From Pyramidobacter sp. C12-8 (lineage in GTDB: Bacteria; Synergistota; Synergistia; Synergistales; Dethiosulfovibrionaceae): DNA of 64,000 nucleotides. The stretch is from contig NZ_MUHX01000013.1 in the NCBI RefSeq assembly GCF_002007215.1, positions 1 through 64,000 on the forward strand. Reading direction: 5' to 3'. The notes beneath the pieces are model-generated. The model worked only from the letters and a program-made list of their open reading frames with translations, was not told the DNA's origin and searched no databases. Below, in pieces: positions 8,573-15,747 of this stretch. Made by a program: the position numbers and the translations under genes. Positions within the stretch are counted from its first letter, which is position 1; every line of letters begins with the position of its first letter.

Positions 8573-8681
8573 CGCGCTCTCGACGGCGCAGGGGGCATTC
8601 CTGGCGGCGCCCAAACGCGCCGCCGCAACGATTGTCGAGCGCCGCCGTTCCCGACGGCCAAATCAGAGGAGGCTGGTTTTT

Positions 8682-9230
8682 GTGAAGATGAGAAGAGTTG
8701 TTTCCGCGATGATCGCCGTGTTTACCCTGGCGACGGCCGCTTGCGCCGCCGACGTGGCCCTGACCTCGATCGGCCAGGGACCCGATGCGATGATGGTGAA
8801 AGTGGTTATGCGCGCCCTGAAGGTGGTTCCCGATTATGATGCGCTGATGAGGCCCGAAGCGCTGCAGAACCAAAAGGTACTGGTCGCCGTCGTCGGCGGC
8901 AGTTCCAAGGGGCTTGGCGCGGCGGGCATCGACAAGGAAGAAGAAGTGGCGCGTGCGAAGGCCCTGCTGGACGCGGCCGCAAAGAAGGGCGTGAAGGTCC
9001 TGATCATGCACGTGGGCGGCGAGGGACGCCGCGGCACTCTGTCCGACCTGTTCATCAACGCGGCGGCTCCTTACGCCGACGGCATGATCGTCGTCGACGG
9101 CGGCAACTCCGACGGGGTGTTCGACAAGTACGCCGACGAAAGGAAGATCGTCATCCAGACCGCTCCCAACGTGAAGGGAACAAAGGAGCCGCTGGGGAAG
9201 ATCCTCGCCGACTGGAACGCGGGCCGGTAA
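8682..9230 (+). CDS. Exported DUF6305-like protein, first gene of a transport unit
   Basis: A 182-residue protein with an N-terminal signal peptide (MRRVVSAMIAVFTLATAACAA, cleavage before DVAL) and a mature domain rich in VVGGSSKGLG, VLIMHVGGEG and MIVVDGGNSDG, which looks like a Rossmann-like alpha/beta fold. I associate this family with DUF6305 from memory, with moderate certainty. I chose GTG 8682 because AGAGGAGG is 9-10 bp upstream; ATG 8688 is the alternative. The permease gene begins 9 bp after the stop, so the protein may be a periplasmic partner or binding protein for it, replacing a DctP-type component. It is too short for a usual TRAP binding protein. Confidence 0.65.
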   Translation: MKMRRVVSAMIAVFTLATAACAADVALTSIGQGPDAMMVKVVMRALKVVPDYDALMRPEALQNQKVLVAVVGGSSKGLGAAGIDKEEEVARAKALLDAAAKKGVKVLIMHVGGEGRRGTLSDLFINAAAPYADGMIVVDGGNSDGVFDKYADERKIVIQTAPNVKGTKEPLGKILADWNAGR

Positions 9231-9239
9231 GGCGCGCCC

Positions 9240-10526
9240 ATGGAGTGGTTCTGGCCGGAAGGTTTTTATACCTTCCTCATGATCGCAGTTTTTGCTTTTG
9301 GCGCTTTCCGCTGGAAGCTGCCTATCGCCGTGGCCATGGCCCTGGCCGCGATCGTGGGCGCGCTGGTTGGCGGCGAGGGGTTCCCGCTCCGTCATTTTGT
9401 GGAAGGCCAGTTCGGCTATCTGAACACGATCCTTGTGATCGCCACGGCCATGATCTTCATGAAGGTCATCCTCAGGATCGGCCTGCTTGACGCGCTGTCG
9501 GCATGGCTGATTCGCAGGTTCCGCCGTTTCCCGGCGCTGCTCAGCATCGGCCTGATGCTGATCGTCATGGTGCCCGGCATGATCACCGGATCTTCCACGG
9601 CTTCCGTGCTGACCACGGGAGCGCTGGTCGCGCCGGTGCTGAGGGCGCTGGGAGTCGACAAGGTCAAGACGGGCGCGATCATTTCCATGGCTGCCCTGCT
9701 GGGCATGATCGCGCCGCCGATCAGTATCCCCGCGATGATCATTTGCGCCGGCGTCGATATCCCTTACGTGGGGTTCGCGCTGCCGCTGCTGGTCTGCACG
9801 ATGCCGCTGGCGGTCGTCTACGCGCTGACGATGATCTATCCCGCGATCCGTAAAGGCGAAGACACGCAGGCCCTTGAAGAGCACCTGAAAACGATGGAAC
9901 GCGAGAAGCTCGGTTTCCGCCTCGCTCTGCCCGTGATCGTGCTGGCTGCGCTGTTTGTCGTCGAGCAGGCGCTGGCTTCCGTCTGGCCGGGGCTTGGCAT
10001 GCCGCTGATCTTCCTCGTTTCCGCGGCGGCGGGATTCTTCGCGGGAGTGAAATGGAACTTCGTCGACACGGTTACCGAGGCGGTCAACGACTGTCTGCCC
10101 GTGCTCGGCATCCTCATGGGCGTGGGCATGTTCATCCAGATCATGACGCTGATCGGCGTGCAAGGCTTTATTGTCGTCTCGACGCTGAGCCTGCCGAGCT
10201 GGACGCTCTATCTCGGCATCGCGCTGATCATCCCGCTGTTCGGAGCGGTCTCGTCCTTCGGTTCCTCTTCGGTGCTCGGCGTTCCCTGCCTGCTGGCCAT
10301 GCTCAGCAAGGATTCGGTCGTCGTCGCGGCGGCGCTCAGCCTTGTGGCTGCGCTGGGCGATCTGATGCCGCCGACGGCGCTGGCCGGTATTTTCGCCGCG
10401 CAGGTGGTCGAGGAGGAGAACTATTTCAAGATCCTCAAAAAGTGTCTCTGGCCGAGCTTTATCCTCGACGTCTGGGGCATTCTGATCATCGTCTACAGCA
10501 ACGATATCGCTGCTTTGCTCAAGTAG
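9240..10526 (+). CDS. TRAP-type large permease subunit (DctM-like)
   Basis: A 428-residue integral membrane protein with roughly 11-12 hydrophobic segments. SMAALLGMIAPPISIPAMI and a second half with SLVAALGDLMPPTALAGIFAA form the pseudo-repeat with PP-containing hairpins seen in DctM and other ion-transporter superfamily carriers. A normal TRAP system also has a DctQ-like small subunit and a DctP binding protein; neither is beside this gene. Instead it is flanked by a small exported DUF6305-like protein and a 47-residue membrane protein. Downstream deacylase-like and gamma-glutamyltransferase genes suggest the substrate is a conjugated amino acid or a product of one. Substrate is inference. 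Confidence 0.85.
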   Translation: MEWFWPEGFYTFLMIAVFAFGAFRWKLPIAVAMALAAIVGALVGGEGFPLRHFVEGQFGYLNTILVIATAMIFMKVILRIGLLDALSAWLIRRFRRFPALLSIGLMLIVMVPGMITGSSTASVLTTGALVAPVLRALGVDKVKTGAIISMAALLGMIAPPISIPAMIICAGVDIPYVGFALPLLVCTMPLAVVYALTMIYPAIRKGEDTQALEEHLKTMEREKLGFRLALPVIVLAALFVVEQALASVWPGLGMPLIFLVSAAAGFFAGVKWNFVDTVTEAVNDCLPVLGILMGVGMFIQIMTLIGVQGFIVVSTLSLPSWTLYLGIALIIPLFGAVSSFGSSSVLGVPCLLAMLSKDSVVVAAALSLVAALGDLMPPTALAGIFAAQVVEEENYFKILKKCLWPSFILDVWGILIIVYSNDIAALLK

Positions 10527-10540
10527 GGAGGGAGAGCCTG

Positions 10541-10684
10541 ATGACGCTAATCTACCGAGGGATCGTGCTCTTCGTGCTGCTCTTCGTGCTGCGCTGCATG
10601 TTCAAAGAGCGCTCGTTCTGGAAGCAGGTCACCGGCGCGATGGTGCTTATACCGCTGGTCCTCCGTCTGCTCATGATCAAGTAA
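10541..10684 (+). CDS. 47-residue membrane protein
   Basis: ATG 10541 follows GGGAGGGAG at good spacing and opens a 47-residue frame ending at TAA 10682-10684. It has a hydrophobic segment (GIVLFVLLFVL), a basic hinge (CMFKERSFWKQ) and a second one (GAMVLIPLVLRLLMI), so two short membrane helices. It lies 14 bp after the permease and 13 bp before the next gene, in tight operon spacing. It could act as a stabilising or small permease subunit; that is inference. It is easy to miss because of its length. Confidence 0.75.
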   Translation: MTLIYRGIVLFVLLFVLRCMFKERSFWKQVTGAMVLIPLVLRLLMIK

Positions 10685-10697
10685 GGAGGCCGGCGCG

Positions 10698-11843
10698 ATG
10701 GAAGAGAGCTATAAGGTCAAAGGCAGTCCTCTCACGGCTGTCGTGCTGTGCGCTCTGGTCGGACTGATCTGCTGGCTGACGGCGCAGTCGTTCATGTCCA
10801 TGTGGAAGCCGGATGTCTTGTATCCGGCGCCGGGCTTCGAGCGGCATGCGCTGTCCGAATGGGAACCCGCCTTGAAGGGGACTCACGGCGACACCCCCGT
10901 TTACATTCAGAAGGGGGCCGAGGAGGGCGGCACGGTCTTCGTCATGGGCGGCACGCATCCTAACGAGCCTGCCGGCTATATGGGCGCCGTCATGTACCTT
11001 GAGCGCGCGCAGGTGAAGAAGGGGCGTCTGATCGTGCTGCCCTGCGCCAATATGTCGGCGTTCACTCACAACTCGCCTCAAGACGCGGCCCCCCAGCGCT
11101 TCCACATTCCTCAGGAAGGAGGAAAGGCGCGGGTGTTCAAGTACGGTTCGCGCGCCACCAATCCAATCGACCAGTGGCCGGAGCCCGATGTATATATCCA
11201 CTATCCTTCCGGTCAGAAACTCGATGGCGGCTCGCGCAGCAATCTGAACCGCTCCTATCCCGGCACGAGGAACGACGGCCTGACGCAGCTGGTCGGCCTC
11301 GCCATCGTCGAACTGCTGAACAAGGAAAACGTCGATCTGGCGTTCGACCTTCATGAAGCTTCGCCGGAATACCCCGTCATCAATGCGACGGTCGCCCATG
11401 AACATTCCATGGAGCTGGCCGCGATGGTCACGATGGAACTCGAGATGATGGGCATTCCCATGCGGCTCGAACCTTCGCCGGTGAACTTCCGCGGTTTGAG
11501 CCACCGCGAGTGGGGAGATCACTGCCCGAATGTGATCCCGATCCTGATGGAAGCCGGCAATCCGGCGCAGGGGCGTCTGCGCGGCCACACCGATGAGGCG
11601 CTGGTGCTCTCGGGGCACGACAAGGCCTACATGAAAGCCGCCAAGCTCGGCGTGCTGTTCATCCCCTACGAGGATCGGCAGCCGCTTGAATTGAGGACGG
11701 CTCGCCACGTCGCGGCCATGAGCAAGTACATCGAACTGCTTGGCGACGTGCGTCCCGGCAAGGAAATCGTCGTGGAGGGCATCCCTTCGTATGAAGAGAT
11801 CAACGAAAAAGGGCTCGGCGCCTGGCTGGCTCCGGCGAGGTAG
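10698..11843 (+). CDS. Membrane-anchored succinylglutamate desuccinylase/aspartoacylase-like protein
   Basis: A 381-residue protein with one N-terminal membrane segment (LTAVVLCALVGLICWLTA) and an M14-like zinc amidohydrolase domain. Zinc ligands are seen as H87 and E90 in GGTHPNEPAG and H219 in DLHEASP; SNLNRSYPG carries the substrate-side Asn and Arg. This superfamily removes acyl groups from N-acyl amino acids or cleaves C-terminal amino acids. The anchor probably holds the domain on the outer face of the inner membrane. Its place between a permease and a secreted gamma-glutamyltransferase suggests trimming of conjugated amino acids before or after uptake. True substrate unknown. Confidence 0.8.
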   Translation: MEESYKVKGSPLTAVVLCALVGLICWLTAQSFMSMWKPDVLYPAPGFERHALSEWEPALKGTHGDTPVYIQKGAEEGGTVFVMGGTHPNEPAGYMGAVMYLERAQVKKGRLIVLPCANMSAFTHNSPQDAAPQRFHIPQEGGKARVFKYGSRATNPIDQWPEPDVYIHYPSGQKLDGGSRSNLNRSYPGTRNDGLTQLVGLAIVELLNKENVDLAFDLHEASPEYPVINATVAHEHSMELAAMVTMELEMMGIPMRLEPSPVNFRGLSHREWGDHCPNVIPILMEAGNPAQGRLRGHTDEALVLSGHDKAYMKAAKLGVLFIPYEDRQPLELRTARHVAAMSKYIELLGDVRPGKEIVVEGIPSYEEINEKGLGAWLAPAR

Positions 11844-11913
11844 TTGTTTTATGGAGTTGGGTTTCAAGGCTGCGGAGCGCTTTGCAGCCTCAAAATACAA
11901 AGGAGGGAATGGT

Positions 11914-13635
11914 ATGAAGAAGTTGGGCGCAACGTTGGCATTGGCTCTGGTCGCCGCTGCTGCATGCGGGGCCGGCGCCGCGGAGGTTAAGGATGTTTAT
12001 GCCGAGCATGGCATGGTGGCTGCGGCGCACGAACTGGCGGCCAAAGCCGGCGTCGAGATCCTGCAGAAGGGCGGCAATGCTATCGACGCGGCGGTCGCCA
12101 CGGCTCTGGCGCTGAACGTCGTGGAATTCAACGCTTCCGGTATCGGCGGCGGCGGATTTATGACCTTCTATTCGGAAAAGACGAAAGACGTGATCTGCCT
12201 CGATTACCGCGAGCAGGCTCCCGCTTCGGCCACCAAGGATATGTTCGCGTCCGAGCAGGCCAAGAAGGAAAAGTGGTCGGCCTACGGCGGCAAGTCCGTC
12301 GGCGTGCCCGGCTGGCTGAAGGGCATGACCTACGCGCTCGAGAACTACGGCACCATGACCTTTGCCCAGGTTGCCGAACCCGCCATCCGTCTGGCCGAGG
12401 AAGGTTTCGTCACCGACCCGGCCCAGAAGGGATTCATTCAGGACCATTTCGAGACGCTGAACCAGTTCAACGAACCCGGCACGCTGCCTTTCTTCGACGA
12501 GGTCGGACTGCCCATCGAGGGCGGCACGCTTCTGAAACAGCCGGCGCTGGCCAAAACGTTCCGCCTGATCGCCGAGAAGGGGATCGACGTGTTCTACAAG
12601 GGCGAGATCGGCGAGGCCATTTGCAGGGCCGTGGAGCGTAGCGGCGGCAAGATGACCATGGAGGATCTTGCCAGTTATCAGATGTACGTTCGCAAGCCCG
12701 TCGTCGGCACCTATCGGGGCTACCGGATTTATTCCGTGCCTCCCGCGTCGTCCGGCGGCACGCATGTGGTCCAGCTGCTCAACATCATGGAAAACTACGA
12801 CGTCAAGAACCTGGGATTCAAGTCCGCGAAGAAGGTTCATGTCTTCGGCGAGGCGACGAAGATGATGTTCGCCGACCGCAGCAAGTACATGGCCGACACG
12901 GCTTACGCCAAAGTCCCGCTGGCGGGGCTGCAGTCCAAGGAATACGCCAAGGAGGAGGCCGGCAGGATCACCGACGCGATCGTCGACAAGCCGGAAGCGG
13001 GCGATCCCTGGAAGTACGACACGGCGGAGAAGACTTCTTTCCTCGGCGGCATGGGAGACGAGCGTTTCTCGACTTCCAGCTTCTCCGTGGCCGATCAGTT
13101 CGGCAACGTCGTCACTTCGACCAACACGATCAATTTCTTCATGGGGTCTTCGGTGTTCGTGCCCGAGTACGGTTTCCTGATCAACGACGAGATGGACGAC
13201 TTCGCTTCCAATCCGGAAAGCGTCAACGCCCCCGAACCCGGCAAGCGCCCTCTGTCCTGCATGAGCCCCACGATCGTGCTCGATCCCGAAGGGCGTCCTT
13301 TCATGAGCATCGGTTCGCCCGGAGCGACCCGCATCATCACCGCCGTAGCTCAGTGCATCATGAACGCCGTCGATCACGGTATGACGATGGACGAGGCGAT
13401 CGAGGCGGCGCGCTTCCACAATCAGAGCGGCAACGAAATGAGAACCGAAAACGATCGCTACGACAAAGCGCTTCTTGACACGCTCGAACTGATGGGCTAC
13501 AAGATCTCGCTGCAGGAACCGCTGTACACCGGCGGCGCCCAGGGCATCATGTTCAACTGGAACGCCAAGGGCACCGACAAGTTCCTCAACGGCGGCGCCG
13601 ACAGCCGTCGTTTGGGAGCGGCCGTCGGCTTCTAG
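11914..13635 (+). CDS. ggt: Secreted gamma-glutamyltransferase
   Basis: A 573-residue proenzyme with a signal peptide (MKKLGATLALALVAAAACGAGA). GGNAIDAAVATALALNV, GIGGGGFM and YREQAP are family landmarks, and GRPFMSIGSPGATRIITA lies near the C-terminus. Autocleavage should occur before T387 in the segment FSTSSFSVADQFGN; the usual TTH triplet is TSS here, so the nucleophile is kept but the following residues differ. ATG 11914 has AAAGGAGGG upstream. The enzyme breaks gamma-glutamyl bonds, for example in glutathione, in the periplasm and releases amino acids. It is last in the unit that starts at 8682, 70 bp after the deacylase-like gene. Confidence 0.93.
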   Translation: MKKLGATLALALVAAAACGAGAAEVKDVYAEHGMVAAAHELAAKAGVEILQKGGNAIDAAVATALALNVVEFNASGIGGGGFMTFYSEKTKDVICLDYREQAPASATKDMFASEQAKKEKWSAYGGKSVGVPGWLKGMTYALENYGTMTFAQVAEPAIRLAEEGFVTDPAQKGFIQDHFETLNQFNEPGTLPFFDEVGLPIEGGTLLKQPALAKTFRLIAEKGIDVFYKGEIGEAICRAVERSGGKMTMEDLASYQMYVRKPVVGTYRGYRIYSVPPASSGGTHVVQLLNIMENYDVKNLGFKSAKKVHVFGEATKMMFADRSKYMADTAYAKVPLAGLQSKEYAKEEAGRITDAIVDKPEAGDPWKYDTAEKTSFLGGMGDERFSTSSFSVADQFGNVVTSTNTINFFMGSSVFVPEYGFLINDEMDDFASNPESVNAPEPGKRPLSCMSPTIVLDPEGRPFMSIGSPGATRIITAVAQCIMNAVDHGMTMDEAIEAARFHNQSGNEMRTENDRYDKALLDTLELMGYKISLQEPLYTGGAQGIMFNWNAKGTDKFLNGGADSRRLGAAVGF

Positions 13636-13667
13636 CGGGGAAAAACGATCCGAATATTGACCGATGG

Positions 13668-13704
13668 CCAAAGCGCGGAGAACCGACGGTTCTCCGCGCT
13701 TTGG
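13668..13704. terminator. 17-bp perfect stem after ggt, no T-run
   Basis: Bases 13668-13684 and 13688-13704 are perfectly complementary across a 3-base loop, 32 bp after the ggt stop. No T-run follows on either side, so it is not a textbook intrinsic terminator; it may be a processing or mRNA-stability element or act with Rho. Confidence 0.55.
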
Positions 13705-14127
13705 CGTGTGCGGCGGCGCCGGGGTCTTCCGGGGAGCATGATTTTTTGCTGCCGAAAGGGTTTGCAGCAATGGGGCGAGGCGGTCCGGGCGAGGTCCTTT
13801 CATCGTCGCGCCGGGAATATTCCGGGCGTCGGTTTCGCGAGTCGTGGCGGAGACGCCGCGACGCATATAATACCGCGTGATTTTATAGAGGCTGACATTC
13901 TCGTGGGGAATGTTCTGTAAAATGTGGAACTCGACGCGCCGTCGGGGAGGAATAACACGACAGGAAATCGCATAACGCCGCTTGAAATGTCTCTCATACA
14001 AGGGACGTTTGCTATTGTATACTTTGGTTCGGGGACTTCTCAAAGCCGGGTTAAAAATGTATAATAATGCCAAGGGGAAGATTCATTTCTCTGAAGATTC
14101 ATATCTTATTCTGTGGAGGGGATACGG
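13705..14127 (+). promoter_or_regulatory. Noncoding leader of the TAXI-TRAP operon
   Basis: No convincing gene is seen. The stretch contains the palindrome GGAATATTCC at 13814-13823, an inverted repeat ACATTC (13895-13900)/GAATGT (13908-13913), and -10-like boxes TATAAT at 13866-13871, TATACT at 14018-14023 and TATAAT at 14060-14065. The last is the best placed for the gene at 14128. The two inverted repeats could be operators. AT content rises sharply towards the gene. Confidence 0.4.
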
Positions 14128-15087
14128 ATGAAGAAATCAAGAGTTTTGGCAGTTGCGCTCGCGGGGCTTTTTGCCGCTTCGACGGCTTTTGCGGCCAGCC
14201 AGTTCATCATGGGCACGGGCGGCACGTCGGGGACCTATTATCCTCTGGGCGGCGCCATCTCCCAGATCATCACCGACCATTCCGGCGGCAAGGTTGCCTG
14301 CGTAGCCCAGGCGACGGGGGCTTCCGTCGAGAATCTGAATCTGCTCAACGCCGGCGACATCGACCTGGCTCTGGTGCAGAACGATACTGCCGATTACGCC
14401 AAGCGCGGCGTGATGTTCTTCAAGGCGCCGCTGGCGAACGTGACCGGCATCTGCCGCATTTATCCCGAGCACATTCAGGTTGCCGTCAACGCCGACAGCG
14501 CCATCAAGTCGCTGGAGGACTTCAAGGGCAAGAATATTTCCGTCGGCGCGCCCGGCTCCGGCAACGAAGCGAACGCCCGCCAGATTTTCGGCGAGATCGG
14601 CCTGTTTGACGGCGCCAATTACGTAGGGTTTACGCCTCACTTCCTGTCCTACGCCGAGGCCACGTCGCACTTCAAGGATCGCCTGATCGACGGTTTCACC
14701 TTCACGACCGGCGCTCCCAACTCGGGCATTCAGGAGATCGTCACGACGCAGCCTCTGCGTTTCCTCGAGATCAAGGACAAGCTTCGCGACGACATCATTG
14801 CCAAATATCCGTTCTTCGCCCCCGCGCTGATCGAGAAGGGGACGTACAGCGGGCTTGATCACGATGTCGAGACTATCGCCGTGCAGGCGTGCCTTGTGGC
14901 CCGCCGCGACATGTCGGAAGACGAAGCCTACGCCGTCACCAAGGCGATCTTCGAGAATCTCGAGGCGCTTGGCAACGCGCACGCCAAGGGCAAGAATCTG
15001 ACGCTTGAGCACGCTCTTGACGGCATGACGCTTGACATTCACCCCGGCGCTCTGAAGTACTACAAGGAAGTCGGCCTGGTCAAGTAA
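14128..15087 (+). CDS. TAXI-family TRAP solute-binding protein
   Basis: A 319-residue periplasmic binding protein with signal peptide (MKKSRVLAVALAGLFAASTAFA). FIMGTGGTSGTYYPLGGA and VENLNLLNAGDIDLALVQND are hallmarks of the TAXI family; VGAPGSGNEANAR follows. TAXI proteins capture small organic acids, in some cases glutamate, for TRAP permeases. ATG 14128 is chosen since GGAGGGG sits 5-10 bp upstream; the GTG at 14113 overlaps that site. DUF1850 and a fused TRAP permease follow, separated by a terminator-like hairpin that would leave the binding protein in excess. Confidence 0.92.
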   Translation: MKKSRVLAVALAGLFAASTAFAASQFIMGTGGTSGTYYPLGGAISQIITDHSGGKVACVAQATGASVENLNLLNAGDIDLALVQNDTADYAKRGVMFFKAPLANVTGICRIYPEHIQVAVNADSAIKSLEDFKGKNISVGAPGSGNEANARQIFGEIGLFDGANYVGFTPHFLSYAEATSHFKDRLIDGFTFTTGAPNSGIQEIVTTQPLRFLEIKDKLRDDIIAKYPFFAPALIEKGTYSGLDHDVETIAVQACLVARRDMSEDEAYAVTKAIFENLEALGNAHAKGKNLTLEHALDGMTLDIHPGALKYYKEVGLVK

Positions 15088-15115
15088 GCGGGGCTCGGAA
15101 GTTTGGAGCTTTCTC

Positions 15116-15150
15116 AAACGGAAGGAGTCGCGAGGCTCCTTCCGTTTTTT
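15116..15150 (+). terminator. Attenuating terminator inside the TRAP operon
   Basis: AAACGGAAGGAG (15116-15127) pairs with CTCCTTCCGTTT (15136-15147) and runs into T residues to 15150. It lies between the binding-protein gene and its permease genes, so partial read-through would set their ratio. Confidence 0.85.
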
Positions 15151-15207
15151 CAGGAAAAAGCGTGACTTTTCATTCTGCCGGCGATGTGCGGCGGAGAGGA
15201 CGTGAAC

Positions 15208-15726
15208 ATGAAAAAATCCCGGGGGCGTGCGTCTCTTTTCGTCTTTCTGCTTATGGCTGCCGCGGGGATCCTGTATGGTGTGCGGCAGCAGTATCTGACC
15301 GTGACGGATGAACGGGGGACGGTGGTCTATCTGCGTCCGGTAAAACTGGGAGAGCGCTACACGGTGCGTTTTATCCATTCGGTGGCACGGCGCCCGGTGG
15401 ACGAGATCTACGAGATCGCCCCGGGCTGTTCCATCCTGCGCGAAACGGTTTATGACATGATGGGCGCGGGGCTGCCGACGGAGCCTCTGGACGGCCAGAC
15501 GTTCACGGTGGAGGACGGCGCATACCACATCAGGGGTTTTCATCTGAGGCTCCCCGCGGTGACCTACCGCATCAGCAAGGTCGTGGCGGATCACACGCTG
15601 TGTGTCGGGAAGGATGAATTCAGGCTGAAGCAGTGGGTGTTCGCCCCGGGGAAGCCGCTGACGTTCACGGTCCACGAAGGGAATCTGTGCGAACTGCTGA
15701 AGTTTAAATGTCGGAGCATGTTGTAG
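15208..15726 (+). CDS. DUF1850 protein of a TAXI-TRAP system
   Basis: A 172-residue protein with an N-terminal membrane anchor (SLFVFLLMAAAGILYGV) and the DUF1850 features YTVRFIHSVARRPVDEIYEI and LRETVYDMMGAGLP. DUF1850 genes commonly stand between a TAXI binding protein and a fused permease, as here, but their role is unknown. ATG 15208 follows GGAGAGGA; an earlier in-frame ATG at 15184 has no site. The permease starts 21 bp downstream. Confidence 0.85.
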   Translation: MKKSRGRASLFVFLLMAAAGILYGVRQQYLTVTDERGTVVYLRPVKLGERYTVRFIHSVARRPVDEIYEIAPGCSILRETVYDMMGAGLPTEPLDGQTFTVEDGAYHIRGFHLRLPAVTYRISKVVADHTLCVGKDEFRLKQWVFAPGKPLTFTVHEGNLCELLKFKCRSML

Positions 15727-15747
15727 AGTATAAGGGGGTATGGGAAT

